From Odontocerum albicorne (taxonomy: Eukaryota; Arthropoda; Insecta; Trichoptera; Odontoceridae), in assembly GCA_949825065.1 (NCBI GenBank), contig OX463862.1:20565071-20629070 (forward strand): a stretch of 64,000 nucleotides of DNA, written 5' to 3'. Below are positions 29,304 to 40,691 of the stretch, in pieces. Both the position numbers and the translations under genes were made by a program. The notes under the pieces are model-generated. The model worked only from the letters and a program-made list of their open reading frames with translations, made no database searches and was not told the origin of the DNA. Each line of letters starts with the position of its first letter. Within the stretch, counting starts at the first letter, position 1.

Positions 29304-30537
29304 CGAGGGTTGCTACTTATGTTTTGAGACAGAAAAGTAAAAACAAATATTTATCATCGAAAATGGCTTTATTGTTTTTCAAAATACTCTCCATGAATGA
29401 GGTAACTTCAAAATATGCGTTTTGAATGCATCAACCGCTTCTTCAGGCGTTGAAAAACGTTGACCTCGCAATTTATTTTTCATGTTCAGGAATAAAAAGA
29501 AGTCATTGGGTGCCAAATCAGGGCTGTATGGCGGATGACCCCATCAATTAGATGTTTTGAGTGCTCAAGAAGTCACTTGTTTGAGCCGATGTGTGAGAGC
29601 TCGCATTGTCGTGGTGGAGAATGATCCGTCTTCGGCCGTTGGTTTTCTTCATTTCTCCGAACACTTCTGGCAAACAAATGGTGGTGTACCATTCAGAATT
29701 GACTGTATGACGTTCCACTAAAAAGACTGTTGCGACATGACCATTTATACTGAAGAAACAAGCCACCATTTGCTTCGAAGTGCTTCGTCCGCGAACAACT
29801 TTTGTTGGAGGATTTGGCTCGTCTTGAAAGACCCATACAGTCGACTGTTGTTTAGTTTCTGGCTCATATGCATAGATCCATGATTCGTCGCCTATCACGA
29901 TCTTATAGACATCTTTTGAAGCACCGCGATCGAATTTTTTCAACATTTCTTTGGACCAATCGACACGAGCCTTTTTTTGAGCGATTGTCAAATTATCCGG
30001 TATCCAACGCGAACAAATCTTTTTGACGGCCAAATGTTTATGCAATATTGAATGTATGCGAGTGGAACTAATGCCCAAACATGCCTCAATCTCACGATAA
30101 GTCACATGATGATCTTGCAATATCAGTTCACGCTCAGCATCGATGTTTTCTGGCACAACAACCGATTTTGGACGACTTTCACGAAATTCGTCCTGGAGCG
30201 AACTACGACCACGATTGAATTCGGAAAATCAGCGAAACACAGTGGCCCGGGATGGTGCTTCATCACCAAAAGTCGAAGTGAGTTGATCAGCACACTTGTT
30301 GAGTTAGTCCACGTCGAAAATCATAAAAAATCATGGCACGAAAATGTACACGATTCAATTCCATTTTTGGCCGAGATAAATTTTTCAAGTCACTGTAAAC
30401 AACACAAATAGCACTCGTATGACAAAACTTTCTGAGCACATATACCATTAATAACGTCAAACTTTACAATGCTGATGTCAGATTTGACCTATCTACACTG
30501 GTGTTGCCATATCTCAAAACTTAAGTAGCAACCCTCG
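29304..30537 (-). mobile_element. mariner element with TIRs, degenerate
   Basis: Left end CGAGGGTTGCTACTTATGTT, right end (reverse complement) CGAGGGTTGCTACTTAAGTT, TA duplications at 29302-29303 and 30538-30539. 1234 bp. Only 63 bp separate it from the previous mariner, which belongs to a different lineage. Confidence 0.9.
29398..30364 (-). pseudogene. mariner transposase pseudogene
   Basis: Starts MELNRVHFRAMIFYDFRRG, then breaks near 30285 and 30230. From 30156 an open stretch reads ILQDHHVTYREIEACLGISS, CSRWIPDNLTIAQKKARVDW, VIGDESWIYAYEPETKQQST (first Asp), ACFFSINGHVATVF and ILHHDNASSHTSAQ (second Asp). A TAA follows TQNI, and one extra G near 29541 shifts the frame, after which HPPYSPDLAPNDFFLF (third Asp, spacing 34) and LRGQRFSTPEEAVDAFKTH can be read. 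The C-terminal ~40 residues are missing. Confidence 0.88.
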
Positions 30538-30689
30538 TATGCTACGTACGTGTTTATATAGTATATGCTTATATTGTACTAGCCAGAAAGCCTGTCCTGC
30601 GAAAACAATAACTATTATAAATATTTGTTATTGTTATACTTGCATAGTTAACAGTTAGGAATAAAAATATTTCAATGCAGAATATTTCA

Positions 30690-31250
30690 TATTGTGTACA
30701 ACATTTTTGGTAAAAATCAAATGGGATTCTTTCAATAATTTTTCCTGTTTTCGGGTCCAGCGTCAAGTTCAATTTTAACATCAACTCATCTTCAAATTCT
30801 TGCGAAAGCAGTATGAAGTTGTCCGTGGTTAAAACTGCTGTAGGGTAGATATACATTTTTTTTCTTCCAAAAACTGTCCTTGAAACTATAATCCTGGTTG
30901 CCAGGTTCATACTTTTCTCCCATAACAGAATTGACTTCTTTCTTTGGAATGGCGGTGAACCTTCTGACTAGGATAAACAATCCCGTGACAACTTCGAAAA
31001 TCCTTGCCCAGTACACCAAATAACTTCCTCATGTTTTAGCAATAACACCATTCAGTGAGACATAGATGTCACCTGTATTGAAACAAAAATCAACCACCCT
31101 ACCTGAAAGAAATCAAAGGTTTGATGGAAATGCTTATCTGACACACCGGCAGACATCCCGTAACTTCTTGAGCTTGTTAATTTTATTGTGTAGGCCAATT
31201 TCAATAATGACAATACATTTATTTTCATTTGTTTTATATCACTTTGGGAA
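30690..31250 (-). mobile_element. Helitron helicase C-terminal remnant, copy 1
   Basis: Minus strand: VTGLFILVRRFTAIPKKE, GEKYEPGNQDYSF, NVYLPYSSFNHGQLHTAFAR and, after stops, VKIELDAGPENRK. This follows the end of Helitron Pif1-like helicases (VYLPxPxFSHGQLYVAxSR, then the final NVVY-type tail). The QGQTLD motif is scrambled here. Confidence 0.6.
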
Positions 31251-31599
31251 AAATAAATGATTTAAATTTTGCAAGTATCTACCTTCCAATTACTGATTTG
31301 TTTTACATTAATAGCGTGTGTTTCAATCTACCTTCTAATTGCTGATTTGTTTTACTTTGATAGTGTGCGTTTCAAAATTGGAATATTCACATTACGTAGT
31401 AGCTTCTGCGTATGTGTTTTGTTCCTATTTCCTTCACAGTCATGGTATGTTTTGTTTCATTTTCAGTTTCACGGCATTAGGCAAATTATATAATAGACTA
31501 ACTGGAAGGCCCGTACAAAGACGTGCAAAAACCGTAACTAAATACTTGTAATTGTAACTAAATACTTCCATTGCTGACAATCTGATATAAAATATTTTA

Positions 31600-32250
31600 A
31601 TGTAGTATATTTCATTATATACAATTTTTTTTGGGGATAATAGAATCGAAGTCTTCTAATAATTTTACTTGATTGTACTCTATTTGGAGAACAGTTATGA
31701 ACCTGGCAATAAGGATTATATATCCGTGGTAAAAATTGTTATTAAAATAAAATATATTATACTAAACAAACAAATATTTAGCTGTGGGATATTTTCCCAT
31801 GGCTAAATACTGGTGCAAGTAGATATACATCAACTGTATCCAAAGTCTGTCCTTGAGGCTTGTTAATTGTAATTATTATTTAATAAATAACAATTTATGG
31901 CATGGAAATATAGTCCTCATTGCCAGGTTTGTATTTCCCCCCCATTACAAAGGGACAGTGTCAGAAATCATTGCCCATCGCACCAAATAACTTCTACAAT
32001 AACAACACGTGATGAGAGACACAGACGGTGCCTCTTTTAAAAGAAAACTCAACCACCTAATACGAATAAAAATATCTTCAAAGCTCCAATGAAAATGTCA
32101 AACCGATTCATCTATAGGCACTCCACCACTTTATTAAAAAGCGTTAATTGTAATCGTAAAGGCCAATTTCAACAATTCATTTTCATTTGTTTTGTAAATC
32201 TGTTTCCTTTGACACCGTTAATGTATTGAAAAATTAGAATGATGCTTCTC
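31600..32250 (-). mobile_element. Helitron helicase C-terminal remnant, copy 2
   Basis: Minus strand near 31810-31875: ITINKPQGQTLDTVDVYLLA then PVFSHGK, the conserved Pif1/Helitron motif (TINKSQGQTLDxVxVYLxxPVFSHGQLY). Upstream, GGKYKPGNEDY parallels copy 1, so both copies descend from the same element and lie in the same orientation. Confidence 0.72.
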
Positions 32251-33060
32251 CATATATATGTTTTGGTTCATTTTCACTTCACCGCCACAGTATTTTTGTT
32301 TCATTTTCGGTTTAACGACATAATAGATTTGACTGACAGTTTAGTATTTTAAATCAGTGACATTATATAGTAAAATTATTACAAAATATCAGAACTTACT
32401 TAACGTCATAAACATTGAGTTGTGTAAGTCTTGCAATGGTACGAACATTACGCATGTTTATGTACAGACACATAGAGTACTTAAATAAACATTACAATCA
32501 CACACCATTCCTCTTTCAGTGGCCGGCATACACAGTGTTGTGTCGACGTGTTTTCTGTGGTGTGTTGTTTCTTATACGATGGTTTTTTTATTTTTATTAT
32601 TATCGGTTGTGTTCCTTTATTAGCAGGTGCGAGCGAGGGGAAGACCCCCAGCCCCTGGGACGGTCAGGGCTACGAACAACCACATGTAGAAATAACTCAA
32701 TCACGCGCTGGTCAGGACTACCAACAACAACTTGTAGACGTAACGCAATGACCTGCGCCGTTCAACGTTGTATCCCCATCAATTCCAGTTTAGGTATAAC
32801 CTGGAATTGATAGGGCGATGATGTGATTACTTGAGAACTGATTGGCTGTCAATTTGGTTTACTCCATTTTTATTATATTTTTAATATTTACTATATGACT
32901 CGTATTTCCAAGTGTTGTATACCGACGTGGAATATTGACCTCTTATAGCATATTTTGCCAACTTGACCGATGACCAGTGGATTGCTGTCAGATCAAATGA
33001 CTCGCTTATTTTTTTGGGTAAAAAAACAATTAATAATTTGAATAAATCCACAATTCAAAT
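32251..33060. other. unassigned intron sequence with small ORF and hairpin
   Basis: A short plus-strand frame at 32548-32751 begins MFSVVCCFLYDGFFIFIIIG and looks signal-peptide-like, then GASEGKTPSPWDGQGYEQ. I see no splice support or family, and treat it as chance. A strong hairpin lies at 32775-32815. Confidence 0.4.
32775..32815. other. perfect 11-bp hairpin
   Basis: ATCAATTCCAG, a 12-base loop, then CTGGAATTGAT, with CCC/GGG extending the stem across one extra base. Function unknown. Confidence 0.75.
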
Positions 33061-33089
33061 GTAAAAAACATAAAAATATAACAGTTCGC

Positions 33090-33560
33090 AACAGATTTTA
33101 AGATCTTTCTATGGGAGGGATTTGTGGATGCTGAAAAAGCTGAAAGGAGCTGATTAAATGTTGTAGAAATTCGTGCATTGAGAAGAATACATGGGGTGAC
33201 AATGTATGACAGAATACGGAATGAAGTGAAAAGGGATGAATGTGAACTTAAGGCTGATGTGTTGTGTAAGATGAAGTATAGCACGCTGATAAGGTTTTGG
33301 CATGTAGGAGTGAATGAAGAAAGACAAACAAATTAAATATATGATACAAATGTTAGTGAAATGGTAGAGGAAGATCAAGAAAAGAATGCAAGTTAATGAT
33401 ATTTTGAAAAAAGGAAAGGTGAGAAATAAGAGAAATCATAGGAACTGTATGATAATGTATGGATGTGGAAGAGGCGAAACGTGTGTTAATATAGGAAAAT
33501 CGGGCATTCTGTCCTTTCTACCTACCCTGACAGGGAAATGCAATGAGGGTATGTATGTTA
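33090..33560 (+). mobile_element. LINE family A 3' fragment
   Basis: Plus strand: IRALRRIHGVTMYDRIRNEV, RDECELKADVLCKMK, FWHVGVNEERQTN and VNDILKKGKVRNKRNHRNCM. The terminus is CTACCCTGACAGGGAAATGC then GAGGGTATGTATGTT. Confidence 0.82.
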
Positions 33561-33639
33561 AATGTAAAAAAAACATAAAATCCATAATTAAAATGTAAAT
33601 AAAATGTATTGTTAAATTAAACGAGTAGGGATGACTAGA

Positions 33640-33842
33640 TGTAACATAAGGTGAACATACGGAGATGGGATTTCTTAAACGAAAATTGCATTGAATGTGA
33701 TTGTGGGGCTAGAAAGGACTTAAAACACATGTTACGAGTGACTTGTCCGAACATCAGGACTACATGCTCGGGGCAAGGCCTGATTGATTGGAATGATGGG
33801 GCACTGGATTCTCTATTTTGTCTTACTGGAAACATGGTATAG
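33640..33842 (+). pseudogene. LINE C-terminal zinc-knuckle fragment
   Basis: Reads IRRWDFLNENCIECDCGARK then DLKHMLRVTCPNIR. The C-x-C-G ... H ... C spacing is that of the C-terminal zinc knuckle in R1/jockey-type LINE ORF2s. Only this end survives. Confidence 0.55.
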
Positions 33843-34044
33843 TTACCAATTGATGGTTCGGACATAGAAATTAATGAATGCTAATGAAAACCATAGAATT
33901 AATGTAAAAAATTATCTGTTTTCATCAAATTATAATTTATTTGTATTAGCAAACCAAATTAAAATTCCATATTCTCACATAACTACCAATATTGATATAT
34001 GGTATATCGTTATATGGTAACAGTGAAATATATTGATATATGGT

Positions 34045-34255
34045 AACAGTGAAAGATTAGAGCAAGTTGTTATTTGGGTATTTTCTCAGATGATGAAAGA
34101 ATTATGCTTGATTTTGATGCATTCGGAAAATAAATGCAATGGAACATTAAAACATATATACTCGAACTGAATAGTATCCAAATTGTTAATATGGCAGTTC
34201 ACGACAATATTTTAATGCCAACTCTGATTTATGAAGTGAAACATGGATTTGAACA
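34045..34255 (+). mobile_element. LINE family A internal fragment
   Basis: GAAAGATTAGAGCAAGTTGT, then TATATACTCGAACTGAATAG and ACAATATTTTAATGCCAACT parallel the ERLEQVE, YSNRTVSKS and SILVPTLMY segment of other copies. Confidence 0.65.
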
Positions 34256-35865
34256 AATACTAAAGTTGTTTGAGACAGAGACAGCAAGTACCTACGGGGG
34301 TTTTTACATCAAGAATGCAATATCTCAAAATGACATGGCAATACCAAGCACTAGTGGCAGGTGCCATAGATATTTTTTCGAGGTCATCAGTCTTGCGGAA
34401 GCACTATTTCCATGAGAATGACGCCTGATTGACCCGTCGAAACAAGTCAAGCACAAAAAAGAATAATACACAGTAAAAATCGTACGTTTTAATCAATATG
34501 TGCAAAAATTTCAACGATTTGTGTTTATATAAGCATTAATTGTAATGGAAACAATTCGCAATAGTCAGTTTTATGTATGCAATTGGCTATCCTGAATAAT
34601 TTTCTTTACAATAAATGTTTTGTATCATAAAATTAATAGATTTAGTATGTTTCTTGTCAAGTTGGTGATATTTGCCATAAATGGTTATTTCATAGTGGAA
34701 TTGAATTAGAAAAATCGATATATTGGGATTTTCATCATGTCTACTAAAATGTATGCCTTTATTTTAAGAGCATGAGGACTTTATCATCACCCTATATGTT
34801 ATATTAGGAACATAGAGATATCATAAAACACCTCAGTGCAGTCTGGCACTTCACGACTTTTGAAGCCGTGACCGAACCAGCTCCGAAACAATCTATGGCT
34901 ATTGTAATATTTAAGGGGTCCTAAGACCTGGGGAAAACCCCAAAGACAGCTCATCTTGGAGTCTTATTTGAACAGCTGCATCTCACTGACGCCTGAAAAA
35001 GATAAGACGTCATAATTCTTCTTGCTTATTTACTCTACGGGAAGTCTCAAATTATCTTTTCATTTGGCACGAAAAAAAAGTATGAAAAGGCTGTAAATTG
35101 TGATTTTCCAGTTAAGGATGTCTTACTTAGCCTTCCTCTACAGCGATTGACGTTAAAGCATCAGGATTTTGATAGCCAGTCTATAGAAGAGTGATGGTAG
35201 ATAGCTTGTAGAGAAAATGATGAGAGAAATATTTCAATCGTTGAAGACCCAATGATGATTTAACTCAGTTTTCTTCTTCCGAGAAGGCAATCCTCGTGCA
35301 TAGATATGGACTTTTGGAATATCCCATATTATTTAGTTCAAATAATTATCTTTTTATTCTACGGATAATCAAGAATGTTACCATTTATTTATTTATTTTT
35401 AAAAATCAAATGTTGATCGATCATTTCGATCGAGTAAATCGTTTATGAGAATAACAAAAATCAAACATTTTTAATATTTTAATATAAATCATTTTAATAT
35501 TCTTCTATTGACCATTTGAGATTAGAATGAGTGTGACTCACGTATTGTGATTATAGGTAACAACCATCACTAACTTGAACGACGCTCACACGTTTCATTC
35601 TACACACGGCAAATATTTTTTACTTGTTCGGATATTTACAAGGTACTCGGAAATAACCACGTTATATAATTATTTTTATTATCAAAAATCCCTAGCATTA
35701 AGTGGTTAAGAAAATGTATTTTAATCATTTGATTATTGCCGCGGACTGGCAATTAAAAATAGGCCCAGGAAATCTATCGAGACAGGCTTATTTTTATGTC
35801 AAATACATATACATCCACCTCTCCAGCAATTTTATACAGTTATTTAATAATAATCCAATGTCATG
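34256..35865. other. unassigned intron sequence
   Basis: 1.6 kb with no gene seen. Near 34800-35290 GC content rises (for example GACCTGGGGAAAACCCC at 34927), possibly an old unclassified repeat. Confidence 0.4.
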
Positions 35866-35869
35866 GTGA

Positions 35870-36125
35870 TAGATAAGTGTGAAAGGAAAAGTAATGTAAA
35901 TGTGATAAATGAAAGATTGGAGCAAGTTGAGAGATTCTGTTATTTGGGTAATATTTTCTCAGATGAAGGAAGTTAAGAGGGATATCGAAGAGGTGTGCAG
36001 CGATAATAAAGTCGATGGGGCACTTAAGCATGTATACTCGAACCGGACAGTGTCAAAATCTGCTAAAATGATAGTCTACAACAGTATTTTAGTATCAACT
36101 TTGATGTATGGGAGCTAAATGTGAA
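35870..36125 (+). mobile_element. LINE family A internal fragment
   Basis: Plus strand: VMVIDKCERKSNVNVINERL, EQVERFCYLGNIFSDEG, NKVDGALKHVYSNRTVSKSA and KMIVYNSILVSTLMYGS, between the RT palm and the C-terminal domain. Confidence 0.8.
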
Positions 36126-37124
36126 TATGGATAAAGGAGATGATGATGATGTTAGGCTAACAAATGCAATTTAAACTTCTGCAGTTTTGTCATGATTCTA
36201 GCCCAGTTTCCTCGCAATGTCAGTGTGAATTGTTCTCCATTTTCTAGAAAAATCTAATAACTCCATTTAAATTATACACATAATATTCTGGTCTATTCGT
36301 GCATTGGCACACCGGGATATTCCCGGTAGCCCACCGCCCCTGTCCGCCGCTGTATATGAGATATCCAAAATGAATTTCAATAAATTTTATTCAGTATTTT
36401 TTTTAGACTATTTGTAAATTAAGTATTAGATTTTAAATTATTAAGGAATTTATCTACATATCTGATGGGATTATATTTGCTGTGCGGCTTAGAATATGGT
36501 TGTGCATAGGTTTATATTATGTAGGGTTAGGTTTAACCTCACCTCACAATTAGTCCTCTTAATCCAGATTCGGACTTAGAGTCAAATCTATCCACAGGTG
36601 CCGTTAGAAGAGATCTGCTTCTTTGTATCAGTTAAATAAGGTTTTTCAGAGTGTTTTATTGCATGGTTTGACTTATGGTGCCAGTGTTCCGAAAACATTG
36701 AAGTTTTTATCTTTAGAGCTTGTTTGTAATAAACTTGACCATAAGTGGAGGCACACTGGATACCGCTTGGCCTATAGTGGAGTTTCAAGCTAGACATATG
36801 CGAATGTTATTGAGTCTTTATGTGCTACGGTAGTTTTGCCAATAGGCTTAATGATGAACTGAAAGTTAGAGCCTACTCCAGTAGTTTTTTTACCTGAAGG
36901 CTCGATCAAGACAATGTTGTTTTTTGGCCACACTCTTCAATAAGTTCGAACCACCAATTTGAATACGTTGAATTTACCATAGAAATTAATGAAATAAATT
37001 TTCTCTGCCTATCCCGAAAGAAACATGGCCTGGTTCTATTAAAAATGTTTTATATTCTCAAAAAATACATAATATTCAAATACCTGAACAAAATATTAAA
37101 ATTTGAAAACCAGAAGCATTTTTA
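36126..37124. other. unassigned intron sequence
   Basis: No clear feature. A GC-rich patch at 36310-36350 contains the palindrome CCGGGATATTCCCGG. Confidence 0.4.
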
Positions 37125-37201
37125 TCACATATTTTGTCACAAAAAGTAATCACATATTTTGTCACGTAAAATGATCACATATTTTGTCACATGAAGTGAT
37201 G
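37125..37201. repeat. 26-bp tandem repeat, three copies
   Basis: Unit ATCACATATTTTGTCAC followed by a variable AAAAAGTA/GTAAAATG/ATGAAGTG linker. Confidence 0.85.
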
Positions 37202-37679
37202 ATATTTTTTTAATATTACATGGATAACCCCTATAACCACTTTCTGTGATAGTTGAGGTATACATTGAGAGACTTTTTGTATTAAACTTTCTGGATTATT
37301 GAATATGAAAAAATCTGGATTAATGCGAATTAACCGTGATGGGTTTAACATTATTAAGTTAGTTGTTTATTGAGGATAACACGGTAATTATGTTAAGTCA
37401 TCACATTGTACCTGTTTGAAATTAATTTTATAGCACATCCTTCTAATTTTCATAATCATTCCATCAACATTTGTAGAGAATGTTCGACTCATTATTTTAC
37501 TAGGGATAATTCAAAGCTATTTTGTTATACAATTTACACATAAAGAATCCTTCAACTGGATATTTTGATATATAGGTAATTTTCACTTAACATATTTCCC
37601 GTTTTTATAAGATTTTTCCCTTTCCCTGAAATAGAGATTTAGTTAGTTCCATTGCATCACCACCCACTCTTATAAGAAA

Positions 37680-37905
37680 CTTTGAAGTTTATTTTTTATA
37701 AGCACTATATCACATAGTGACGAAGAAGGAACTGCCCATACACTTGAGTGTGAAAAGAATAGAAGCGACGTCAGACTTAAGGTCCAACGTCATAGGAGAA
37801 GGAACGTGACTCAGTGCAGTAAATATACTTCGTACAGCCCAGCAAGTTGAAACTTTCACAGAAAATTATCCTTTGACGCTATTGGAACAGAATAGCCAAG
37901 CAGTT
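37680..37905 (-). repeat. unclassified dispersed repeat (family Y), inverted copy
   Basis: Minus strand: GCGTCAAAGGATAATTTTCT, GTGAAAGTTTCAACTTGCTG, GGCTGTACGAAG, TCTATTCTTTTCACACT and CACTATGTGATATA, colinear with 20098-20330. Confidence 0.7.
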
Positions 37906-38975
37906 AGATAATGCTCTGATACTATGATGAATGATGGTGTGCAGGAGTATCTTTAAGGATTGACTCGATTTACATCTCAGTACCACAAAATATGATTTGC
38001 AGATTAATCCAGATGGTTGCAAAAAGATAAAATTGAAGCTAAAAGTTAAAGCTACCGTGGCCAGAGATAAACTGGGTAGTCCAATAGCTTTGGTATACTT
38101 TCTAGAGTCAAAATGTTAACACAGTAGAAATTTTATATAAAAATAATTGAGGGTGCTGCATACCACAAAAATGGATATTTTAAAATCTGCCTGAATTTGA
38201 AGCAAATTATTCTTGAAGCCCTTTCCAAGAGAAAAACAGACTCCTTCAGTATCCATTGAGTTTATAAAGAGTGCTACACCTTCTAATGAAGGTTGTCAAG
38301 TCAAGCATTTTGTTTATATACAACCTTATTTATTGTAAATTTTCGTTTAAAAGTTACGCTTATAGGAAAACAGTGCGTAAATGGGGCCACTAGAATTATA
38401 TGTAATATAGATCTTTACATATTCCATAGATTTTATTTCTACTTTTATAAAAAAGCTTTAGTTATTTTTGTTTTAAAAAGTCTATCGATATATGTGGTTA
38501 CTGATAACTAATAAAACACATTTTTATGAAAGTTATTTATTCTAAAGGAAAAAATTACAGAATTTCCTGTACTCGTTCATTCAAAATCACTTGCTGGAGA
38601 TTGATTCTATTGTTACTGTTGTCACTCTTACATTTGTAGCTGTTTTAATTGTCCATGTTGATGGCATAAAGCATCTATCTGGATTCTGCTGTTTGGTGGC
38701 TCTTGTCCGTCCTGTCCCAATAGTTCTATTGTAAATTAAGGTCAATTGACACAAATGGAGGGATCACTGTAATTACGTACATGAAAAGCATTTAAATTTT
38801 TATCTATCTTGCTGGCTTAAGTTCCCCTTGTAATATTATTTTTATGGAAAATTATTCCTCACTTTTATGATGATGGTATAATGAATTAATTTATAAATGT
38901 GGAAAATACCTTTATATGAAAATAGTTTTGCGTATTAAGAAAACAAACCTGATTACCGTTTATAAAAAAAAAAAT
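37906..38975. other. unassigned intron sequence
   Basis: No gene or recognisable element. Confidence 0.4.
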
Positions 38976-38979
38976 CTTT

Positions 38980-39265
38980 ACCAATCGATTACCATTTTAA
39001 CCAAAGTTGGTTGATTACCATTTTGACTAAATTTAATTAGTTACCGTTTTACCGAAGTTGGTTGATTACCATTTTGACTAATTGGTTACTATTTTGACCA
39101 ATTTCGGTTAGTTACCATTTTGACCAAAGTTGGTTGATTACCATTTTGACCAATTTTGGTTAGTTACCATTTTGACCAAATTTGGTTGGTTACTATTTTT
39201 GACCAATTTTGGTTAGTTACCATTTTGACCAAATTTGGTTGGTTACCATATTTTGACCAAAGTTT
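38980..39265. repeat. ~26-bp tandem repeat, about ten degenerate copies
   Basis: Unit like GACCAAATTTGGTTGGTTAC followed by CATTTT; units vary by point changes and small indels. Each unit carries the near-palindrome CCAAATTTGG. Confidence 0.88.
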
Positions 39266-39501
39266 GTAAATTATTTTTAATATATTAACATTATTTCCTG
39301 TGATGAAAAAGTAAGTATTACTTAATATTATAATAATAAATTGAAAACTTCGAAAAACACTGTAAATATATTTTCACATTTCTTTTTAATGAAATATAAG
39401 TCTGTATACTAATTGATAGTTTCTACGGTGAGAGTTTCCTTAGCTCGGTTCAGATACGTACTGCTTATCCACATTAGTTACTTTTGATATTTAAAAACAC
39501 A

Positions 39502-40067
39502 CGGTTGTCCCTCAGTATCTGCTGGATTACTATTACTAAAGTAGCATCTGCATATAAGCCATACAGATCGTCCCGGATACTTTTGAAATGATCTCAAAAT
39601 TACTTATAATACCTAATGCATTGTAAATGATATTGTATTGTTTAGGGAATAATGAAGAACAATCCAACCTCCTTGGCCTAGTTAGTAAGACACCTGCTTT
39701 CCAACCCGTGGCTTGTTGGTGTGATCCCTATTAGAACTCAGATTTCTTGAAAAAGGATTCCAGTGTGGTTTACACTTAAGCCCTCTTTAACATCTTTCCG
39801 GTTGTTAGGAAGACATGTCATCAATAAGTAGGCCAGGTTTTGCCGTCGATGAAAAAAGTGTAATATAATACTACACTACAAAAAAAGTATATACATGTCC
39901 AATACAGACACAACCATTGTAAACCTTCCTATATAGTATTCGCCAGTAAAACCAAATCATTTTCTTTCATTTAAGCAAATAAAAATTTTGCTTTTCAAAT
40001 TTTTTTCTCCAATATTTCTGATCTGCGGTTGGTTGAATCCGCAGATGCGGATACTGAGGGTTACTGT
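39502..40067 (+). mobile_element. Tigger/pogo-type MITE, copy 1, split by a SINE
   Basis: Left end GGTTGTCCCTCAGTATCTGC; right end, read inward, CAGTAACCCTCAGTATCCGC. Internal blocks ATTACTTATAATACCTAATG, ATATTGTATTGTTTAGGGAA, AATACAGACACAACCATTGT and TGCGGTTGGTTGAATCCGCA match copy 2 at 56771-57210. SINE family 1 is inserted between 39661 and 39893. Confidence 0.82.
39661..39893 (+). repeat. tRNA-derived SINE family 1, nested in Tigger-type MITE
   Basis: CCTTGGCCTAGTTAGTAAGA (A box), TTGGTGTGATCCC (B-box region), AAAAAGGATTCCAGTGTGGT, CTCTTTAACATCTTTCCGGT and GTGTAATATAATAC. The nesting shows the MITE was there first. Confidence 0.82.
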
Positions 40068-40248
40068 ATATGTTTTTATGAAATTGTAAAATGATCAATT
40101 TGCTTTATGAAAGGTTTTTCATCACATGAAAGTTACAAAACCTTCCTGGAGTTTCAATATTTTTACACTATGGAATAATTGTAACAAATTTTAATAAACT
40201 GATCGCAAAGTGCATGTTAAAATACGGTACAAATTATATTTACGAGTA

Positions 40249-40316
40249 TAGTAGAACCTTGAATACCCGGACTGGATAATCCGCTTTTTATCCATTTAAT
40301 AATAGAGGTTCTACTG
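40249..40316. mobile_element. 68-bp pogo-like mini-MITE
   Basis: Left TAGTAGAACCTTGAATA; right (reverse complement) CAGTAGAACCTCTATTA; TA flanks both sides. It contains only the termini. Confidence 0.65.
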
Positions 40317-40691
40317 TAATTGTAAAGCAAATAAGTTTGAAATTGTATGGTCTGATTCTACCTGTATGATTTTGTGTAATTAAAAAATAAAACCTGCTTT
40401 GTTTCTGCATTATTTATATTTCTTTGCTCTTCATTGTCTAACATTTAATTTTTTTTTTCAAATCTGTATTTTTGTATAAATAAATAATAAAACACTTAAC
40501 ATCGCTTTTTAATTTGTTGCTTGCCACTCTTGCCTGTACATATATGATTTCCTAAGGACCTTGGTTGTAGTTGTAAAATATGCAAATCTAGTTTATTCTT
40601 ATTATTAACTCTTAGCGCTTGCCGTCGACTCTTGTTTCATTTTAATAGCATTACACTTTGCATTTGGCTGAAAATAACTATTTGTGATATA

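Noticed and set aside
32548..32751. Possible small secreted protein (hydrophobic N-terminus)
   Set aside because: No conserved motif, splice or promoter support; hydrophobic starts arise easily in T-rich sequence.
36580..36980. Possible jockey-type LINE fragment (HGLTYGASVPKTLK)
   Set aside because: Only one weak motif and no continuing frame; not supportable.
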